A DNA stretch of 64,000 nucleotides from an uncultured Dyadobacter sp. (GTDB taxonomy: Bacteria > Bacteroidota > Bacteroidia > Cytophagales > Spirosomataceae), in assembly GCF_946482605.1 (NCBI RefSeq), contig NZ_CAMLSE010000007.1, forward strand, positions 124,001 through 188,000, written 5' to 3'. Within the stretch, counting starts at the first letter, position 1. Every line of letters begins with the position of its first letter. Both the position numbers and the translations under genes were made by a program. Shown piece after piece: positions 35,501-44,166 of the stretch. Below the pieces are notes generated by a model that ran no database searches, was not told the origin of the DNA, and saw only the letters and a program-made list of their open reading frames with translations.

Positions 35501-35959
35501 TGGCATAAAATACTCGTGTTTTCGCAATTCACCTCGATGCTGGATCTCATCAAACCTGAGCTCGAAGAAAGAGGGATTGGCTACGAATACCTCAGCGGGC
35601 AAACACCCGACCGCGGCAGCCGCGTAGATAATTTCCAGAATAATGAAAACGTACGGGTATTCCTGATCAGCCTCAAAGCCGGCGGCACCGGTCTTAACCT
35701 GACCGAAGCGGATTATGTGTACCTGATCGATCCGTGGTGGAACCCGGCCGTGGAGAACCAGGCCATCGACCGGAGCTACCGCATTGGTCAGCAGAAAAAT
35801 GTGATCGCAGTGCGGCTGATATGCCCGGGAACGATTGAGGAAAAGGTAATGGAATTGCAGGAGTCCAAAAAGGACCTGGCCAATGACCTCGTCAAAACGG
35901 ATACCGATGTGTTGAAGTCACTGACCAGGGACGATCTGATGGCGCTGGTTTCGCGTTAA
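32549..35959 (+). CDS. SNF2-family ATP-dependent helicase with SWIM-type zinc finger
   Basis: A 1136-residue protein. A SWIM-like zinc motif (YCECTRPKRKLCEH) is near residue 87. The helicase core begins near 680 with Walker A DDMGLGKT, followed by DESQAIKN (box II) and LVLTGTPVEN (box III). The C-terminal helicase domain ends in SLKAGGTGLNL and DRSYRIGQ. These proteins move on duplex DNA or remodel protein-DNA complexes; bacterial members are linked to transcription recycling or repair. The central 500 residues are the usual bacterial SNF2 N-terminal region. It is intact and its stop overlaps the stop of the convergent GH18 gene. Confidence 0.93.
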   Translation: MNKNDPAKPSTPSTHNFIFLDFSISELSVTHILNNSSELPSTERRGFFDIQPEEIDLDYGSFRVPGTPSESFKVVVRQTDRAVNLYCECTRPKRKLCEHQSQVLYNLMNRKDLRAFFDRKVRFDKIREVAADYGMQDEPDPDQYFQLEFTGRELHIRPKMKELIPVNALSVEAMQEQLVTKPAMIPLGPEPQALNARTIIAIGLNKYYDHFYMEMYEAPVTREGKLKNPFKPLNPLEQIWQTQDSQTIKFYTAIATFPNSFRKKNVDTDIPALQSIVRNPANIDFYYHKPTVSENFNAASLLPVKLSVTPADLQLTIHKKDPFLQITGELILDNVHLDLEKVEFRYDYFVLYKDSLHLIESQDILRTLQFFRQHNQRIYIHESKFEEFRVNLLAKLGSQIRINYTFVKPATPAQREEQGFDLDIEKIIYLEDFGNYVIMTPVLKYGKVEVPLFSKNDIYAVDSHGNPFMVKRDEESELRFGSALMRQHPDFEYQLETMAAAIKKDYFYLHRTRFLSEDWFPDAFEEWQNQGITILGFNKLSQNRFNPNKAKISVHLVSGINWFNTTANVQFGKQKVTLKHLHKAAKNRSKYVELGDGTLGILPDQWVEKFARFFEAGDIAGEEIHTPKIRFASVAELYEAEMLDREVQEQIAFYQSHFSNFESITTVPVPKALKAKLRHYQKEGLNWLNFLDDYSFGGCLADDMGLGKTLQVIAFILLQKKKQVRNTNLIIAPTTLIFNWEAEIAKFAPSLKVLTIYGSGRAKDIADFDRYEIVLTSYGTLLTDVNFLKKYHFNYIILDESQAIKNPESQRYKAARLLQSRNKLVLTGTPVENNTFDLYGQLSFACPGLLGNKTQFRNHFSIPIDRFKDSERAAELQKRINPFILRRTKQQVASELPEKTEMVIYCEMGEEQRKVYNAYELEFYTYLNTRNQGDIERSRLHVLQGLTKLRQICNSPALLRDELYYGNASSKIEVLMEQIETNAPWHKILVFSQFTSMLDLIKPELEERGIGYEYLSGQTPDRGSRVDNFQNNENVRVFLISLKAGGTGLNLTEADYVYLIDPWWNPAVENQAIDRSYRIGQQKNVIAVRLICPGTIEEKVMELQESKKDLANDLVKTDTDVLKSLTRDDLMALVSR

Positions 35960-37083
35960 TCGATGTTTTTGTGGATCTCGTTGATCAGGTATTCCTTGGG
36001 GTCGTTGAAATACTCCCAGAAGAAAATACCGGCCAGCTTATTCTTTTTCACATACTTGCACTTGGCCTTGATCGACTTTTCGTCGTCGTAAGTAATGAGC
36101 ACTTTGGTGGAATCGTTGAACAGGTAAGGCGCTTTCGCCTTCTTGTCGTAGTACTTTTTATAGCCGTTCTGATTGATCATGGTGTCTTTCAGTTTGGTAT
36201 AACCACCTCCCTGGGCTGTCTTCATGCGCTTTTCGCCAAGACCATTGTTTTTAGCCGTTTCCGCTTCAAAACCTTTTCCATAGAATGCGGCGCCCAGGCC
36301 GATCTTGCTGGCTGGCACGCCTGCGGCGATGAAATTTTTCACTGAACGGTCCGCGGAAGACCCTTCCCCGGACGGATCGTAATCATGCAGGTTGGTGTGG
36401 TGCCCTACCGTGCCGTTCCGGCCGCCGTAATCGTAGGTCATGATCAGAATGTAGTCCAGGTAAGCCTGCGCAAGGCCCATTTCCGTGTGTTCTATGAAAG
36501 ATTTTGAACCACCGACCGCCGTGGTAAGAAGGTATTTCTTTCCTTTCTCTCTTTCGAGGATATTCAGCTCATCGCGTATCGCCTTGAACATCAGTGTAAA
36601 ATTCTGCTTGTCTTCCGGACGGAAAATGTTGCCTTCCTCGCCACGCATACCGGGGTATTCCCAGTCGATATCCACACCGTCGAGATCATACTGACGAACA
36701 ATGTCAACACTGGACTTCGCGAATTTCAGGCGGGACGATTCGGTCAGCACGGCATCGGAGAAGTTTTCACTCCATGCCCAGCCTCCGATCGAGATCACGA
36801 TCTTAAGATCCGGGTTCTTCTTTTTAAGTAAGTTGAGCTTTCTGAAATTGGTGGAATCGGTGGCCAGGTTGGTGAGCACGGCCATGCTGTCCTGCACGTT
36901 CACAAACGCGTAATTGATGTGCGTAAGTTTTTCAGCATCGATCTCTTCCACATTGGCCAGGCCGCGGAAACCACCCACATAGCCGTTGACGATATACTTT
37001 TTCTTCTTTTGTGCCGAAGCGGCACCAGGCCATGTCAGGCACCACGCGAGCGCCAGCAGCAGCAGGCTGGGAAAGGTTTTCAT
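35956..37083 (-). CDS. Glycoside hydrolase family 18 (chitinase-like)
   Basis: A 375-residue protein with a signal peptide (about 1-24). The GH18 motif DLDGVDIDWEYPG gives the catalytic Glu at about 142, and SIGGWAWSENF is the second conserved strand. The C-terminal KLAGIFFWEYFNDPK closes the barrel. It hydrolyses beta-1,4-linked GlcNAc polymers or acts on N-glycan cores. It follows the FN3/T9SS protein by 30 nt on the same strand. It has no T9SS tail of its own, so it may stay in the periplasm or be exported another way. Confidence 0.92.
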   Translation of the reverse strand: MKTFPSLLLLALAWCLTWPGAASAQKKKKYIVNGYVGGFRGLANVEEIDAEKLTHINYAFVNVQDSMAVLTNLATDSTNFRKLNLLKKKNPDLKIVISIGGWAWSENFSDAVLTESSRLKFAKSSVDIVRQYDLDGVDIDWEYPGMRGEEGNIFRPEDKQNFTLMFKAIRDELNILEREKGKKYLLTTAVGGSKSFIEHTEMGLAQAYLDYILIMTYDYGGRNGTVGHHTNLHDYDPSGEGSSADRSVKNFIAAGVPASKIGLGAAFYGKGFEAETAKNNGLGEKRMKTAQGGGYTKLKDTMINQNGYKKYYDKKAKAPYLFNDSTKVLITYDDEKSIKAKCKYVKKNKLAGIFFWEYFNDPKEYLINEIHKNID

Positions 37084-37113
37084 AGGATCAGGAAATTGAG
37101 GTTTAGGATTTAC

Positions 37114-38577
37114 TTAGTAAAGCAGTATCCGCCTGGATATTACTTCCTTACCGGTATCGATCGCCACAATGTACACACCCGCAGGCAGCGAACCCACTTC
37201 GGTGCGCAAATACTGCCCGACCGATTGCTCTTTGCGAACGATACCATTCAGGTCATATAGCCGGAAACGCGCATCGGCGGGCCTGGCCAGTTCTATCACA
37301 AGCACGCTTCCGGCCATATAAACCTGATGCTGATGCTGTAGAGATTCTACCGCCGTGATCACAGAGGAAGCCGGGACGATCGCGATCAGACTGTAAGCTG
37401 ATGCGCCGCCTGCATTTACGGCTTTGATCCGGTAATAATAGTCGGCAGGTTCCAGTTGCTCCCTGTCCTCATATTGCAACACCGACGCAGGCTGTCTTCG
37501 GATCTCTTTAAACTGCTCGTCACTGTTTTTTGCCCGCTCGATGATGACCTCGGTTGCGTTGCCCGTGACAGCCGCCCACCTGAGCTGGATCAGGTCCAGC
37601 GCGAGGGGCACAGCTGTGAAGTTCACCGGAGCATCCGGCACCGGAATATTCAGGGTTTTGGCTGCACCTACATTACTATATGCCGAGGCACCGGCTGCAT
37701 TTACCGCTCTCACCCGGTAGTAATACTGCGTGGCCGCGGTAAGACCTGTATTCTGATAGGAAGTTACATTAGCAGCAAGGTCGGCTATTTTGGTAAATGC
37801 GGTGCCATTCAACGACCGTTCTACCTGAAAACCGGTTTCATTGCCGGCATTATCCGCCCATTTCAGATCGATCTGCGCGGTTGAAACGGGTGTCGCCGTC
37901 AGATTTCCCGGGGCAATGGGAACGGCTTGGAGCGTAGTGGCATTGGCTATATTCGAATAAACCGATTTACCAGCCGCATTTTTGGCCAGCACGCGGTACC
38001 AGTATCGCGTCGCCGGGCTCAAACCGGTGTGCTGGTAGCTTGCGATATTGACGCCCAGGTCGGCTATTTTGGTAAATGTCACGGCATCGACAGATACTTC
38101 GAGCTCGAAGCCTGTTTCGTCGGTTGCATTATCTGTCCATGTAAGGTTGATCTGCGCGACCGAAACCGGTACCGCCGCCAATGCCGAGGGCGCTTTCGGA
38201 ATGGTCGGGAGCGGCAGCGTCGTGGTGGTGGCAATGTTGGAATAAGCGGAAACCCCTGACGCATTCCTGGAACGGATGCGGTACCAGTACTTGGTGGCAG
38301 GTGTTAATAGTGTATTGGGATACGTAACCGCATTAGCCGGCAGGTCAGCAAGCTTCGTAAATTTGGTACCGTCGGTGGATTGTTCCAGTTCGAAACCGGT
38401 TTCATCGGTAGAGGCATCCGCCCAGGTTAATGTGATCTGGGTGGGTGAAACAGCGACGGCATCCAGAGTCGCAGGTGCTTTGGGAATCGCCGCGATGCCT
38501 TTACAGGGAAAAAACGGGAAGAGGAAAATCAGTACAAAAACAAAGGGGAAGGTTTGACGGGTACAAATGCTATTCAT
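37114..38577 (-). CDS. Four fibronectin-type-III repeats with T9SS C-terminal tail
   Basis: A 487-residue protein starting at ATG 38577 (a signal peptide follows; the longer frame adds eight residues). It has four FN3 domains, at about 33-118, 126-213, 220-305 and 315-400. The first three share near-identical signatures (AQINLTWTDNATDETGFELE, ATRYWYRVLAKNAAGKSVYS). The fourth is more diverged. The last 75 residues form a type IX secretion sorting domain (YDLNGIVRKEQSV, LPAGVYIVAI, ending RRILLY). There is no catalytic domain. It is a cell-surface or secreted adhesion or scaffold protein, cotranscribed with GH18. Confidence 0.92.
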   Translation of the reverse strand: MNSICTRQTFPFVFVLIFLFPFFPCKGIAAIPKAPATLDAVAVSPTQITLTWADASTDETGFELEQSTDGTKFTKLADLPANAVTYPNTLLTPATKYWYRIRSRNASGVSAYSNIATTTTLPLPTIPKAPSALAAVPVSVAQINLTWTDNATDETGFELEVSVDAVTFTKIADLGVNIASYQHTGLSPATRYWYRVLAKNAAGKSVYSNIANATTLQAVPIAPGNLTATPVSTAQIDLKWADNAGNETGFQVERSLNGTAFTKIADLAANVTSYQNTGLTAATQYYYRVRAVNAAGASAYSNVGAAKTLNIPVPDAPVNFTAVPLALDLIQLRWAAVTGNATEVIIERAKNSDEQFKEIRRQPASVLQYEDREQLEPADYYYRIKAVNAGGASAYSLIAIVPASSVITAVESLQHQHQVYMAGSVLVIELARPADARFRLYDLNGIVRKEQSVGQYLRTEVGSLPAGVYIVAIDTGKEVISRRILLY

Positions 38578-38632
38578 AAATCTGAGATTACGGGAAGGCA
38601 AAAATAGAGGTTATACTGAATCATCCCACCCC

Positions 38633-39535
38633 TCAAAGCCATCCGCGGCGTTTAAACCAAACATAAATCCCGAAAGTGATCAGGCCCATCAGGATGATCA
38701 CCCCGGGATAACCCCATTTCAACCGCAACTCCGGCATGAAGTCGAAGTTCATACCGTAAATGCCGACTATGAATGTGAGTGGCATAAAGAAAACGGAAAA
38801 CACCGTGAGCACGCGCACGATTTCGTTGGTGCGCTGCGAGGAAAGTGAAAAATAGACCATCACCAGGTGGTTCATATTTTCGAACAGCGTATCATAGATG
38901 TTGTGGAGCTTCACATAAAGATCCCGGGTGTCGCGCGTGTAGGTGTTTGAATGCTCGGGTGCGTCCATTTTATCGATGATATCGTGCGACAGCAGCAGAA
39001 TGCGCCGGGTAACTTCCACTTTCCTGCGGAGGTAGTAAAGTCCCTTCAGCAGCGACGCCTTCCTGTTTTTGAGAAACATATTCTCCTCGTAGTATTCGAT
39101 GTCCCTGGTGAGCTTCACCGAAGGTTTCTCGTAGGTGGCAATGCAGTTTTTAATGATCTCATTCACCAGGTGATGGGTGTTTTCACAGGAATGTTGGTCG
39201 ATCTGGTTTTCACGGATATGAGCCGGCGCATCCCATTTCTTGCGGTGCATGGTGATCACCCGGTCCTTCGTCGTAAAAATGGCGACCTTGTCGGTCAGTT
39301 CGGGAACGGTATCCGCTTCGGATCCTACCTCGTCGCTGTGCATTCTGAAAATAATGAAAGTATAGCTGCCTACATTTTCGTACTTGGGAAGGTGGTCCGG
39401 TTGCAGCCAATCCTTAATGGACGACTCGTGCAATGCATATTTCTCCGTAATGGTCCTGAGCTCGTCCTGGTCCGGATCTGTCACGTCAAGCCATTCGAAT
39501 GGATACTTACCTTGATCCACAATCGTTTCAATCAT
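38633..39535 (-). CDS. corA: CorA-family magnesium/metal-ion transporter
   Basis: A 300-residue protein. A long alpha-beta cytoplasmic part (about 1-235) precedes two membrane helices; the first ends with the invariant GMN motif (YGMNFDFMPEL) and the second is IILMGLITFGIYVWF, with a basic end (KRRGWL). It forms a pentamer that carries Mg2+ (or Co2+/Ni2+) down its gradient. It lies 55 nt upstream of the FN3/GH18 pair. The spacing allows cotranscription, but no functional link is clear. Confidence 0.93.
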   Translation of the reverse strand: MIETIVDQGKYPFEWLDVTDPDQDELRTITEKYALHESSIKDWLQPDHLPKYENVGSYTFIIFRMHSDEVGSEADTVPELTDKVAIFTTKDRVITMHRKKWDAPAHIRENQIDQHSCENTHHLVNEIIKNCIATYEKPSVKLTRDIEYYEENMFLKNRKASLLKGLYYLRRKVEVTRRILLLSHDIIDKMDAPEHSNTYTRDTRDLYVKLHNIYDTLFENMNHLVMVYFSLSSQRTNEIVRVLTVFSVFFMPLTFIVGIYGMNFDFMPELRLKWGYPGVIILMGLITFGIYVWFKRRGWL

Positions 39536-39587
39536 AGGTATTTATGAATAATTTTACAGTGTTAGATCATTTAATGGTCACCAACGA

Positions 39588-40850
39588 TCACTTTTCGGGC
39601 CTGGATTCCATAATGAAACGCAATGACTGATCCCGGGTAAAAAAGGCGACCATCCAGTTGTAAAAGGTCTTGACCTGATTCCGATACCGTATCAATGAAA
39701 AAAGGTGAACGACCAGCCACAGGAAATAAGCGATAAAGCCTTTGAAATGCAAACCCGGCAGGTCGGCGACAGCTTTATTCACCCCGATAATGGCCATCGT
39801 TCCTTTGTCTTTGTAATGAAACGGGTTCAGATTTCGGCTTTCCGCATGTAGCGGGAGGTTTTTGGCCAGGTTGCGCCCCTGCTGGATGGCCACCTGCGCC
39901 AACTGCGGATGTCCGTTGGGATAATGCTCGTCCGAATCCATCAAACAGATATCTCCGATCGCGAAAATATGATCAAAGCCTTTCACCCTGTTGAAAGCAT
40001 CCACCAGCACCCGCTTGCCCTTGCCCAGCACTTCCGCCGGCAAACCCGGTAATGTAGTCGCTGTCACGCCCGAAGTCCAGATCAGCGTCTCGGTTTCAAT
40101 GGTCTTGCCGTTCGCGAATGTCACCACGCCATTCTGATAATCTTTCACGGCATGGTCCAGCAGCACTTCTATGCCCAGCCCGCGCAGCTCGTCGAGCGTT
40201 TCTTGCTGCGATTCCTTGCTCATCGGGTTCAGTACCACAGGCAGCGCGTCGACCAGGTAGATCTGTATTTCTTCCCGCTTCAATTCCGGATAGTCCTTTT
40301 TAAAAATACCTCTGTGCATTTCGGCCAGCATTCCCGACACCTCTACGCCCGTCGGCCCCGCGCCCGCAACGACGATGGACAGGATCTTACGGCGTTCGGC
40401 CGGGTTGAACGACTTGGTGGCTTTTTCCTTCTGAAGGAGAATGTGGTTGCGCAATGCGAGGGCATCCTGAACGGTTTTCATCGGCACGGCATGTTTGCGC
40501 ACGTTCTCCATTCCAAAATAGTTGCTTTCTGTCCCGGTCGCGAACACCAGGTAATCGTAGGAAAGCTCGCCCGCCTCCGTCAAAATCTTCTTTTCATTAG
40601 GAAAAACTTCCTGAAATGCGCCGAGGCTGAACCGCATGTTCTTTTTGTCCTGGAAAAATTTCCGGAATGGATAACTGATATTGGATGCTTCCAGAAAGCC
40701 GGTAGCGACCTGGTAAAGCAATGGCGGGAAAAAGTTATAGTTGTTTTTGTCGACGAGCGTAATGTGGAAATCGGGATTTCGGGAAAGCTCCTGCGCCAGG
40801 TTGATCCCCCCGAAACCTCCTCCTATGATGACTACTTTTTTCTGTTCCAT
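39588..40850 (-). CDS. ndh: Type II NADH dehydrogenase (NDH-2)
   Basis: A 420-residue protein starting at ATG 40850. The first Rossmann motif is VVIIGGGFGGINLAQEL (FAD) and the second is VVAGAGPTGVEVSGMLAEM (NADH). FAIGDICLM near 300 is the FAD-binding GD box. The C-terminal part (FKGFIAYFLWLVVHLFSLI) carries the hydrophobic membrane-anchoring stretch. It moves electrons from NADH to quinone without pumping protons. The longer frame adds 33 unrelated residues and is rejected. It is separated from CorA by 52 nt. Confidence 0.93.
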   Translation of the reverse strand: MEQKKVVIIGGGFGGINLAQELSRNPDFHITLVDKNNYNFFPPLLYQVATGFLEASNISYPFRKFFQDKKNMRFSLGAFQEVFPNEKKILTEAGELSYDYLVFATGTESNYFGMENVRKHAVPMKTVQDALALRNHILLQKEKATKSFNPAERRKILSIVVAGAGPTGVEVSGMLAEMHRGIFKKDYPELKREEIQIYLVDALPVVLNPMSKESQQETLDELRGLGIEVLLDHAVKDYQNGVVTFANGKTIETETLIWTSGVTATTLPGLPAEVLGKGKRVLVDAFNRVKGFDHIFAIGDICLMDSDEHYPNGHPQLAQVAIQQGRNLAKNLPLHAESRNLNPFHYKDKGTMAIIGVNKAVADLPGLHFKGFIAYFLWLVVHLFSLIRYRNQVKTFYNWMVAFFTRDQSLRFIMESRPEK

Positions 40851-41072
40851 GTTTTTGGCTTTCAGCTGTCGGTGATCCGAATACCGGATCCGAGCCGTTT
40901 GTGCTTTTAATTTCGTGCCGTGCCTGAAAACATGGCTGTCCGGATGCATTTGTTGTGAAAAACCTTACACATATCCCGAATGAGGATTATGTTTTGGGGT
41001 TTTGTGTAGTCGAAAAAAGCAGATCCCTCCCTGGCATACGGTTTTTGCCAGGTGGCCGCATCAACGCTTTAA

Positions 41073-41942
41073 ATGCAGATCAATATGAACTTTGAAATAG
41101 ACACCCGCGGACAAACGCAAGACGTGCAGCCGGGAATAGAACAACAGATGGATCCCGCACCGGTGGTCATTCGTGAGAATTACCGGGGTAGCGGCAAACT
41201 TCAGGGTAAAACCGCATTGATTACTGGCGGCGACAGCGGGATAGGCCGCTCTGTGGCCGTGCATTTTGCCCGGGAAGGTGCCAATGTCGCCATCGTGTAT
41301 CTGGATGAAACCGAGGATGCCCGGGAAACGAAGACCTTGGTGGAAGCCGAGGGGAAATCGTGCCTGCTGCTCCGGGGAGATATCCGCAGCGAGGCATTTT
41401 GCAGGGAAGCCGTGAGCAGGACGATCGATGAGTTCGGTAAACTGAACATTCTGGTCAACAATGCCGCGGAACAACATCCGAAAGACAGTATCACCGAAAT
41501 TTCGGCGGAGCAGCTCAGCGACACTTTCTCGACCAACATTTTCTCATTCTTTTATTTCACGCAAGCTGCTTTGCCACACCTTGCGGAACACGATTCGATC
41601 ATCAACACGACATCCATTACGGCCTACCACGGGAGTCCTTCCCTGCTGGATTACTCCGCTACCAAAGGGGCTATCGTAGCATATACCCGCTCGCTGGCGG
41701 ATAATCTGGCCGGTAAGGGTATCAGGGTTAATGCAGTCGCGCCCGGACCCATCTGGACGCCATTGATCCCATCGACATTCGATTCGGAACGGGTGGAAAA
41801 GTTCGGAAAGGACACTCCTTTCAAAAGACCGGGGCAGCCTTGCGAGGTGGCTACATGCTATGTGTTCCTGGCCAGTGAAGATGCTTCCTACATGAGCGGG
41901 CAGGTGCTGCACCCGAATGGCGGGCAGGTCGTCAATGGATAG
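41073..41942 (+). CDS. SDR-family oxidoreductase (YghA/general-stress-protein-39 type)
   Basis: A 289-residue protein with the N-terminal extension typical of this SDR branch (about 1-45, ending GSGKLQGKTALITGGDSGIG). The active-site block has Ser in NTTSITAYH and YSATKGAI near 192, and the end reads GQVLHPNGGQVV. It is probably an NADP-dependent alcohol or aldehyde reductase linked to stress in relatives. It is divergent from ndh; its stop touches the stop of the next gene, on the other strand. Confidence 0.92.
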   Translation: MQINMNFEIDTRGQTQDVQPGIEQQMDPAPVVIRENYRGSGKLQGKTALITGGDSGIGRSVAVHFAREGANVAIVYLDETEDARETKTLVEAEGKSCLLLRGDIRSEAFCREAVSRTIDEFGKLNILVNNAAEQHPKDSITEISAEQLSDTFSTNIFSFFYFTQAALPHLAEHDSIINTTSITAYHGSPSLLDYSATKGAIVAYTRSLADNLAGKGIRVNAVAPGPIWTPLIPSTFDSERVEKFGKDTPFKRPGQPCEVATCYVFLASEDASYMSGQVLHPNGGQVVNG

Positions 41943-42320
41943 TTATTTACGAGACCGGCCGGCAGCTTCTTCGACGCATTTCAGCAGATGCGGCTGCCGG
42001 TAAGGTTTCGTGATGTAGGCGGCTGGCCCGGTCTCTTCCGCCCTCCTGATGGTTTCGGGATCCACGTAGGCGGTGAGGTAAATGATGGGCGCGGGACTGA
42101 ATTCGCGGATTTTCCATGCCGTTGCTATGCCGTCCATGTCCCCTTTGATATGGATATCGAGCAGTACAAGGTCCGGGGCTTCGTTCCGGACTTTTTCCAA
42201 TGCTTCCAGCCCGTTGTCGGCGATGCCTATCACCTCATACCCTGCCCGTTCCAGGGTTTCTTCCAGTCCCATGGCCTGAATGCCTTCATCTTCAACGATC
42301 AATATCCGCTTTTTATCCAT
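41943..42320 (-). CDS. Stand-alone receiver (CheY-like) response regulator
   Basis: A 125-residue protein that is only a receiver domain: acidic pair in ILIVEDE, phospho-Asp at 55 in LVLLDIHIKGDMDG, switch Thr in IYLTAYV, Lys in YITKPY. It has no output domain. It is the last gene of a minus-strand run with a TPR histidine kinase (20-nt gap) and a hybrid kinase, so it should receive phosphate from one or both. Confidence 0.93.
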   Translation of the reverse strand: MDKKRILIVEDEGIQAMGLEETLERAGYEVIGIADNGLEALEKVRNEAPDLVLLDIHIKGDMDGIATAWKIREFSPAPIIYLTAYVDPETIRRAEETGPAAYITKPYRQPHLLKCVEEAAGRSRK

Positions 42321-42340
42321 TTCAAGACCTGTTCAACGCC

Positions 42341-44155
42341 TTAGGCCGTAGCCGACGGTTGCCTGACGGGAATTTTGAGTGTCAATGTGGTCCCGGGCTG
42401 TGTCGTAACAGTTACCCGGGCATCCAGCTGTTTGGCCAACACTTTCACCAACTTTAAACCAAACGAATTCCCCGGCTTTTCCCATTGCGCAATGCGGAAA
42501 CCCGGCCCATTATCGTGAATTTCCAGGTATAATGCATCCGACCTGCTTATTTTCACGCTCAATTCCGGCGACGAAACATCCTGATAGGCATGCTTAAAAG
42601 AGTTGGTGATCCATTCATTGACGATCAATCCGAGCGGCATCGCCATGTCGATATCCAGTTCTGTGACCGTTACATCCACCACCAGTTGCAGCCCGTCGCG
42701 GTCCCATCCGAAACTTTGCATCACGCTCTCCGTCAATTGCGTCATATATTCTTTCATATCGACCATATTGACGCGGTCGTGGCTGTACAAGCTTTTGTGA
42801 ATGAGCGACATCGCTTCGATCCGCTGCTGACCGGTCCGGATACTTTCCCTGGCGTCTTCGTCTGCCAGCCTGTTGGATTGCAGGCTCAGCAGGTTCGAAA
42901 CCGTCTGGAGGTTGTTCTTGACCCGGTGATGCAATTCCTTCATCAGCACCTGCATCTGATCCGATTGCTCCCTGATCTGTACATTGCTTTCTTCCAGCGT
43001 ACGGTTCGTCCGGGCAATCGTGCGGTACTGAAAGATCATGAACAGAGACAAGCCCAGAAATACGATCAATCCGCCAACGGCCACCCACATTTCCCGCGCC
43101 CGGATCTCATTCACAGCTGCCAGCGCGCTGATCCGCTGGTCCTTCTTTTCAGCTTCGTAGCGGACCTGCAATTCGCTTACCTGTCTCACATTCTCCAGCA
43201 CCCGCAATGAATCACGGATGTGGCTATACCGCCGGGACGCTTCCAGAGCACGCCGGTAGTCACCCGACGATTCCAGGCTCTCCGACAGGTAATCCGACAG
43301 CTCCATTTCACGGAAAGGGTTTCGTAAGCTCCTGGCTATTTTCAAAGCCTCTTCCAGATAAGCCGTGCTTTGCGCATAGTCGCGCTGGTGCAGGTAAATC
43401 TGTGACAACCAGGTATACGAGTACGTGAGAGAAAGCGACTGCCGGTGCTTTTTGGCCAGATAGATTCCTTTCGTAACGTAATGCAATGCTTTGTCCAGTT
43501 CCCTGCGTTTGACATACACCTGGGCGATGTTGTTGTAATACCCAATGCGGTATTTCTCAAACCGGGGTGAGCTTTCAGCCAGCCTCAAAGCATCCAGATG
43601 CATATTCAAGGATTTGTGTATCAATGCGGTATCACCTTTTACAGATCCCAATCCCTGGGTAAACATTGCCTTCACGCGGTTTAGATAGATGATAGATACG
43701 GTGTCGCGTATCTGCTTTGCCATCTGCAACCCCTTGTCCGCAGCTGCCAAAGCCATATCATAGTTGGCTTTCTCCTTATGTAAATTCCCGATCACCGCAT
43801 AAATATCAGGCAGTTCGGCATAAATCTTCGATCGCTCTCCCAATTCCAGGGCATGCACCGCCGCTTGCATGGAATCCTCATGTCTGCCCAACCGCCACAA
43901 TGCCTGGGCCCGGAACTTCTCGGCTTTCACCAGAGCGGCAGCGTTGTTTAAGCGCACTCCTTCCTGTTTGACCAGCACAGCAACAGCCAACAGGGAATCG
44001 GGGGAGGATCCTGCAAACTCCTCCGCTCTGGCGTACAGGGCGTTCAGGTCATGTGGAAGCTGCGCAGGCCTTGCCTTAGTTTCCGCCCAAGCTGCGATCA
44101 GCAGTATCGGCAGAAACCACCTGAGAAGGGATAATGGCAGCTGATCTCTTTGCAT
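42341..44155 (-). CDS. TPR-containing sensor histidine kinase (HisKA_2 type)
   Basis: A 604-residue protein. After a signal or anchor segment (about 8-24), TPR-like helices fill about 40-335, a membrane segment is at about 356-376 (VGGLIVFLGLSLFMIFQYRT), and a HisKA_2 kinase core follows with LHHRVKNNLQTVSNLLSLQ (phospho-His) and an HATPase region (NEWITNSFKHAY, HDNGPGF). This is the Bacteroidota TPR-HK layout, in which the periplasmic TPR part likely senses. The ATG at 44155 is chosen; a GTG at 44167 would overlap the previous stop. Confidence 0.92.
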   Translation of the reverse strand: MQRDQLPLSLLRWFLPILLIAAWAETKARPAQLPHDLNALYARAEEFAGSSPDSLLAVAVLVKQEGVRLNNAAALVKAEKFRAQALWRLGRHEDSMQAAVHALELGERSKIYAELPDIYAVIGNLHKEKANYDMALAAADKGLQMAKQIRDTVSIIYLNRVKAMFTQGLGSVKGDTALIHKSLNMHLDALRLAESSPRFEKYRIGYYNNIAQVYVKRRELDKALHYVTKGIYLAKKHRQSLSLTYSYTWLSQIYLHQRDYAQSTAYLEEALKIARSLRNPFREMELSDYLSESLESSGDYRRALEASRRYSHIRDSLRVLENVRQVSELQVRYEAEKKDQRISALAAVNEIRAREMWVAVGGLIVFLGLSLFMIFQYRTIARTNRTLEESNVQIREQSDQMQVLMKELHHRVKNNLQTVSNLLSLQSNRLADEDARESIRTGQQRIEAMSLIHKSLYSHDRVNMVDMKEYMTQLTESVMQSFGWDRDGLQLVVDVTVTELDIDMAMPLGLIVNEWITNSFKHAYQDVSSPELSVKISRSDALYLEIHDNGPGFRIAQWEKPGNSFGLKLVKVLAKQLDARVTVTTQPGTTLTLKIPVRQPSATA

Positions 44156-44166
44156 CCTTCCTACCA

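Noticed and set aside
37200..38500. Possible DNA tandem repeats
   Set aside because: These are the FN3 protein repeats; the similarity follows the protein domains and is not a separate satellite.
41030..41052. A 7-bp hairpin (CCTGGCA/TGCCAGG) just before the SDR gene
   Set aside because: It is short, has no T run, and is too close to the start to judge; it may be chance.
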